DNA from: Nannobrachium achirus
Lineage: Eukaryota > Chordata > Actinopteri > Myctophiformes > Myctophidae
Length of the DNA: 64,000 nt
Direction: 5' to 3'
Assembly: GCA_963921795.1 (NCBI GenBank)
Contig: OY997641.1
Coordinates: 24,210,033 to 24,274,032 of the forward strand
Shown: piece by piece, positions 63,368-64,000 of the stretch
Layout of the letters: every line of letters begins with the position of its first letter
How positions within the stretch are numbered: the first letter of the stretch is position 1
The notes under the pieces: generated by a model
Databases searched by the model: none
Seen by the model: only the letters and a program-made list of their open reading frames with translations
Told to the model about the DNA's origin: nothing
Made by a program: the position numbers and the translations under genes

Positions 63368-63945
63368 AAACCAGTAAGGGGCGAGGTCGCGCTATATGGG
63401 CTTAAAGGGGACATCCAGACTAAAACACGTGCCCACCTTAATTTGCCTTTTTTCATGAATGTTCCTACCTGGTTTGGTGGATTTCTGTTATTGTTGCCCC
63501 TCTTCTGAGATCTCCCGACCCCTCCTCACAGCTAAAATGGGGCTAAATGAAACCAAAGTTCCAACATTTTTTCTTCATGAATTGTCTCTTTATAGTTCCC
63601 TGAGACCAGCCGAAGTGTTTTTAGTCCACCACATATTGACCGGGATGAGAAACGGGCTGTGTTTACTTTCCAGAGAGCTCAGGCGAGATTCTAGCATATC
63701 GCCTACATGGAGACGACTGGATCATCACCTAGATGTCCATATATGGAGCTGACCTCTACATCTGATTCCCAGATGATGCCCACACCGATGACGTGACCTG
63801 AGGCGTCTTACTAGTATCGATGGTCATAAAAGGGATTCTATTAGGGTGGTTGCCACACTAATAGAAGGGCATCATCTGGGAATCAGATGTAGAGGTTAGC
63901 TCCGTATATGGAGATCTAGGTGATGATCCAGTTGTCTCCATGTAT
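63368..63945. repeat. Repeat with ~80-bp inverted arms
   Basis: It opens CCAGTAAGGGGCGAGGTCGC and includes a block shared with 46998-47300. The arms 63695-63777 and about 63866-63945 are imperfect reverse complements (for example CATCATCTGGGAATCAGATG) around a spacer that contains the inverted end CCTGAGGCGTCTTACTAGT. Confidence 0.75.
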
Positions 63946-64000
63946 GGATATCCAGGGTTTGATCTCTGATGAGGTGATGTCACAACAATGTGATGTCACA

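Overview
The window is vertebrate genomic DNA, almost certainly from a teleost fish. The evidence is spliced exons with vertebrate splice signals, very long (TG)n/(AC)n microsatellites, and a dense load of fish-type repeats: hAT and TTAA-target MITEs, tRNA-derived SINEs and decayed LINE tails. No prokaryotic feature, CRISPR array or intact transposase gene was seen.

The only protein-coding gene I can support is mgat5b (alpha-1,6-mannosylglycoprotein 6-beta-N-acetylglucosaminyltransferase B, also called GnT-Vb or GnT-IX), on the + strand. Seven consecutive internal exons are present: 10358-10502, 25317-25426, 28344-28417, 30968-31135, 35042-35206, 43484-43653 and 59512-59643. They total 964 coding bases and every join is phase-consistent. 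By recalled alignment they cover about residues 61-386 of the ~790-residue human protein: the Golgi stem, the N-terminal luminal domain and the start of the GT18 catalytic domain, including the Glu equivalent to the MGAT5 catalytic base. The exons for the membrane anchor and for the rest of the catalytic domain must lie upstream and downstream of the window.

About 98% of the window is non-coding, nearly all of it intronic. Region by region: 1-10.3 kb is the upstream intron with a LINE tail, a hAT MITE and a 100-bp inverted repeat. 10.5-25.3 kb holds a chain of MITEs and ends in a ~260-bp TG tract that abuts the second exon. 25.4-35.0 kb has four short introns largely built of hAT elements. 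35.2-43.5 kb holds nested hAT elements and 130-bp tandem repeats. 43.7-59.5 kb is a mixture of low-repeat intron and nested transposons. 59.6-64.0 kb is repeat-rich.

Two things stand out. First, about 30 complete, partial or decayed copies of a ~50-75 bp palindrome sit inside several element families whose ends are quite different. Both arms change together between copies, which suggests a conserved or self-correcting hairpin module. I cannot match it to a named element. Second, the 3' splice site of the second exon follows ~260 bases of pure TG/CG with no adenine. That forces the branch point at least ~268 nt upstream. The exon is also flanked by complementary UG and AC repeats, and skipping it creates an immediate stop codon.
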